Below are positions 40,318 to 40,497 of a DNA stretch of 40,497 bases, piece after piece. The notes beneath the pieces were generated by a model. The model made no database searches. It saw only the letters and a list, made by a program, of their open reading frames with translations, and had not been told where the DNA came from. The DNA comes from an uncultured Oscillospiraceae bacterium. Its GTDB lineage: Bacteria > Bacillota > Clostridia > Oscillospirales > Oscillospiraceae. A program made the position numbers and the translations under genes. Location: the NCBI GenBank assembly GCA_934646005.1, contig CAKUED010000025.1, positions 1-40,497 of the forward strand, in the 5' to 3' direction. Position 1 is the stretch's first letter, and each line of letters begins with the position of its first letter.

Positions 40318-40497
40318 CAACATCGTGTTTTTCGGCGGCGCAGGCGTGTCCACCGAGTCCGGCATCCCGGATTTTCGCAGCGTGGACGGGCTGTATCACC
40401 AGCAGTTCGACTACCCGCCGGAGACCATCCTGAGCCACACGTTTTTCTATCAGCATCCCGAATATTTTTACCGCTTTTACCGCCAGAAAATGCTCCC
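40271..40497 (+). CDS. Sir2-family NAD-dependent deacetylase (partial)
   Basis: The first 75 residues of a sirtuin, cut by the window end. VFFGGAGVSTESGIPDFRSVDGLY is the NAD-binding motif (GAGxSxxSGIPDFR). FDYPPETILSHTFFYQHPEYFYRFYR continues in the usual bacterial CobB pattern. The catalytic His and the zinc Cys lie outside the window. GAGGAAGAGGACG directly before ATG 40271 is a good ribosome site. The gene starts inside trmD, 47 bases before its stop, in another frame, so the two are translationally coupled. Sirtuins remove acyl groups from protein lysines. Confidence 0.92.
   Translation, partial: MDSKIETLKTWIEASDNIVFFGGAGVSTESGIPDFRSVDGLYHQQFDYPPETILSHTFFYQHPEYFYRFYRQKML

Overview
The window looks like chromosomal DNA of a GC-rich, Gram-positive gut-type Clostridium relative (Bacillota, probably Oscillospirales/Oscillospiraceae). 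The grounds are strong AGGAGG ribosome-binding sites, TTGACA/TATAAT promoters, many short rho-independent terminators, SLH-anchored surface proteins, a LysM plus GH18 spore-lytic enzyme, a preQ1 riboswitch with queT, and composite intergenic hairpin repeats. The taxon is inferred from gene content, not from a marker search.

Left part (1-7.1 kb): a lipoprotein sugar-type binding protein without ABC partners is divergent from two serine hydrolases. A LacI-type repressor follows, with a palindromic operator in its own promoter and related sites in the divergent region. Next is a two-gene operon of an AraC-type regulator and a D-2-hydroxyacid dehydrogenase.

Centre-left (7.1-16.7 kb): a 2824-residue secreted SLH protein dominates the window. 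After its signal peptide it carries a domain strikingly like eukaryotic ubiquitin, then four beta-helix modules, a series of MBG/YDG/Ig-like domains and three SLH repeats. Its weak promoter is preceded by a 21-bp-phased direct repeat typical of AraC binding, and its leader holds two perfect palindromes. A neutral-ceramidase-like gene with an apparent in-frame internal deletion and an initiator tRNA gene follow.

Middle (16.9-25.1 kb): housekeeping and envelope genes, namely dusB with a zinc-ribbon protein and a DUF2500 protein, dCMP deaminase, a degenerate NodB-like secreted protein, a second SLH protein with a non-canonical start, ung, and a SleL-like spore cortex hydrolase.

25.1-25.5 kb holds a locus built like a type I toxin-antitoxin: a 27-residue peptide gene and a convergent antisense RNA, each with a strong promoter, meeting at one terminator. 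It is too small for ordinary gene callers.

Right part (25.5-40.5 kb): a DUF362/ferredoxin protein; a lactate-permease / 2-hydroxyisocaproate-type dehydrogenase / branched-chain aminotransferase operon that suggests leucine-type amino acid to 2-hydroxyacid conversion; a 25-residue leader-peptide gene with terminator ahead of a uracil permease; a nucleotidyltransferase and a fructokinase; adenine deaminase; queT behind a preQ1-I riboswitch; mntP; and rimM-trmD running into a Sir2 deacetylase cut by the window end. Three copies of a composite hairpin repeat sit at about 22.6, 30.8 and 37.3 kb.
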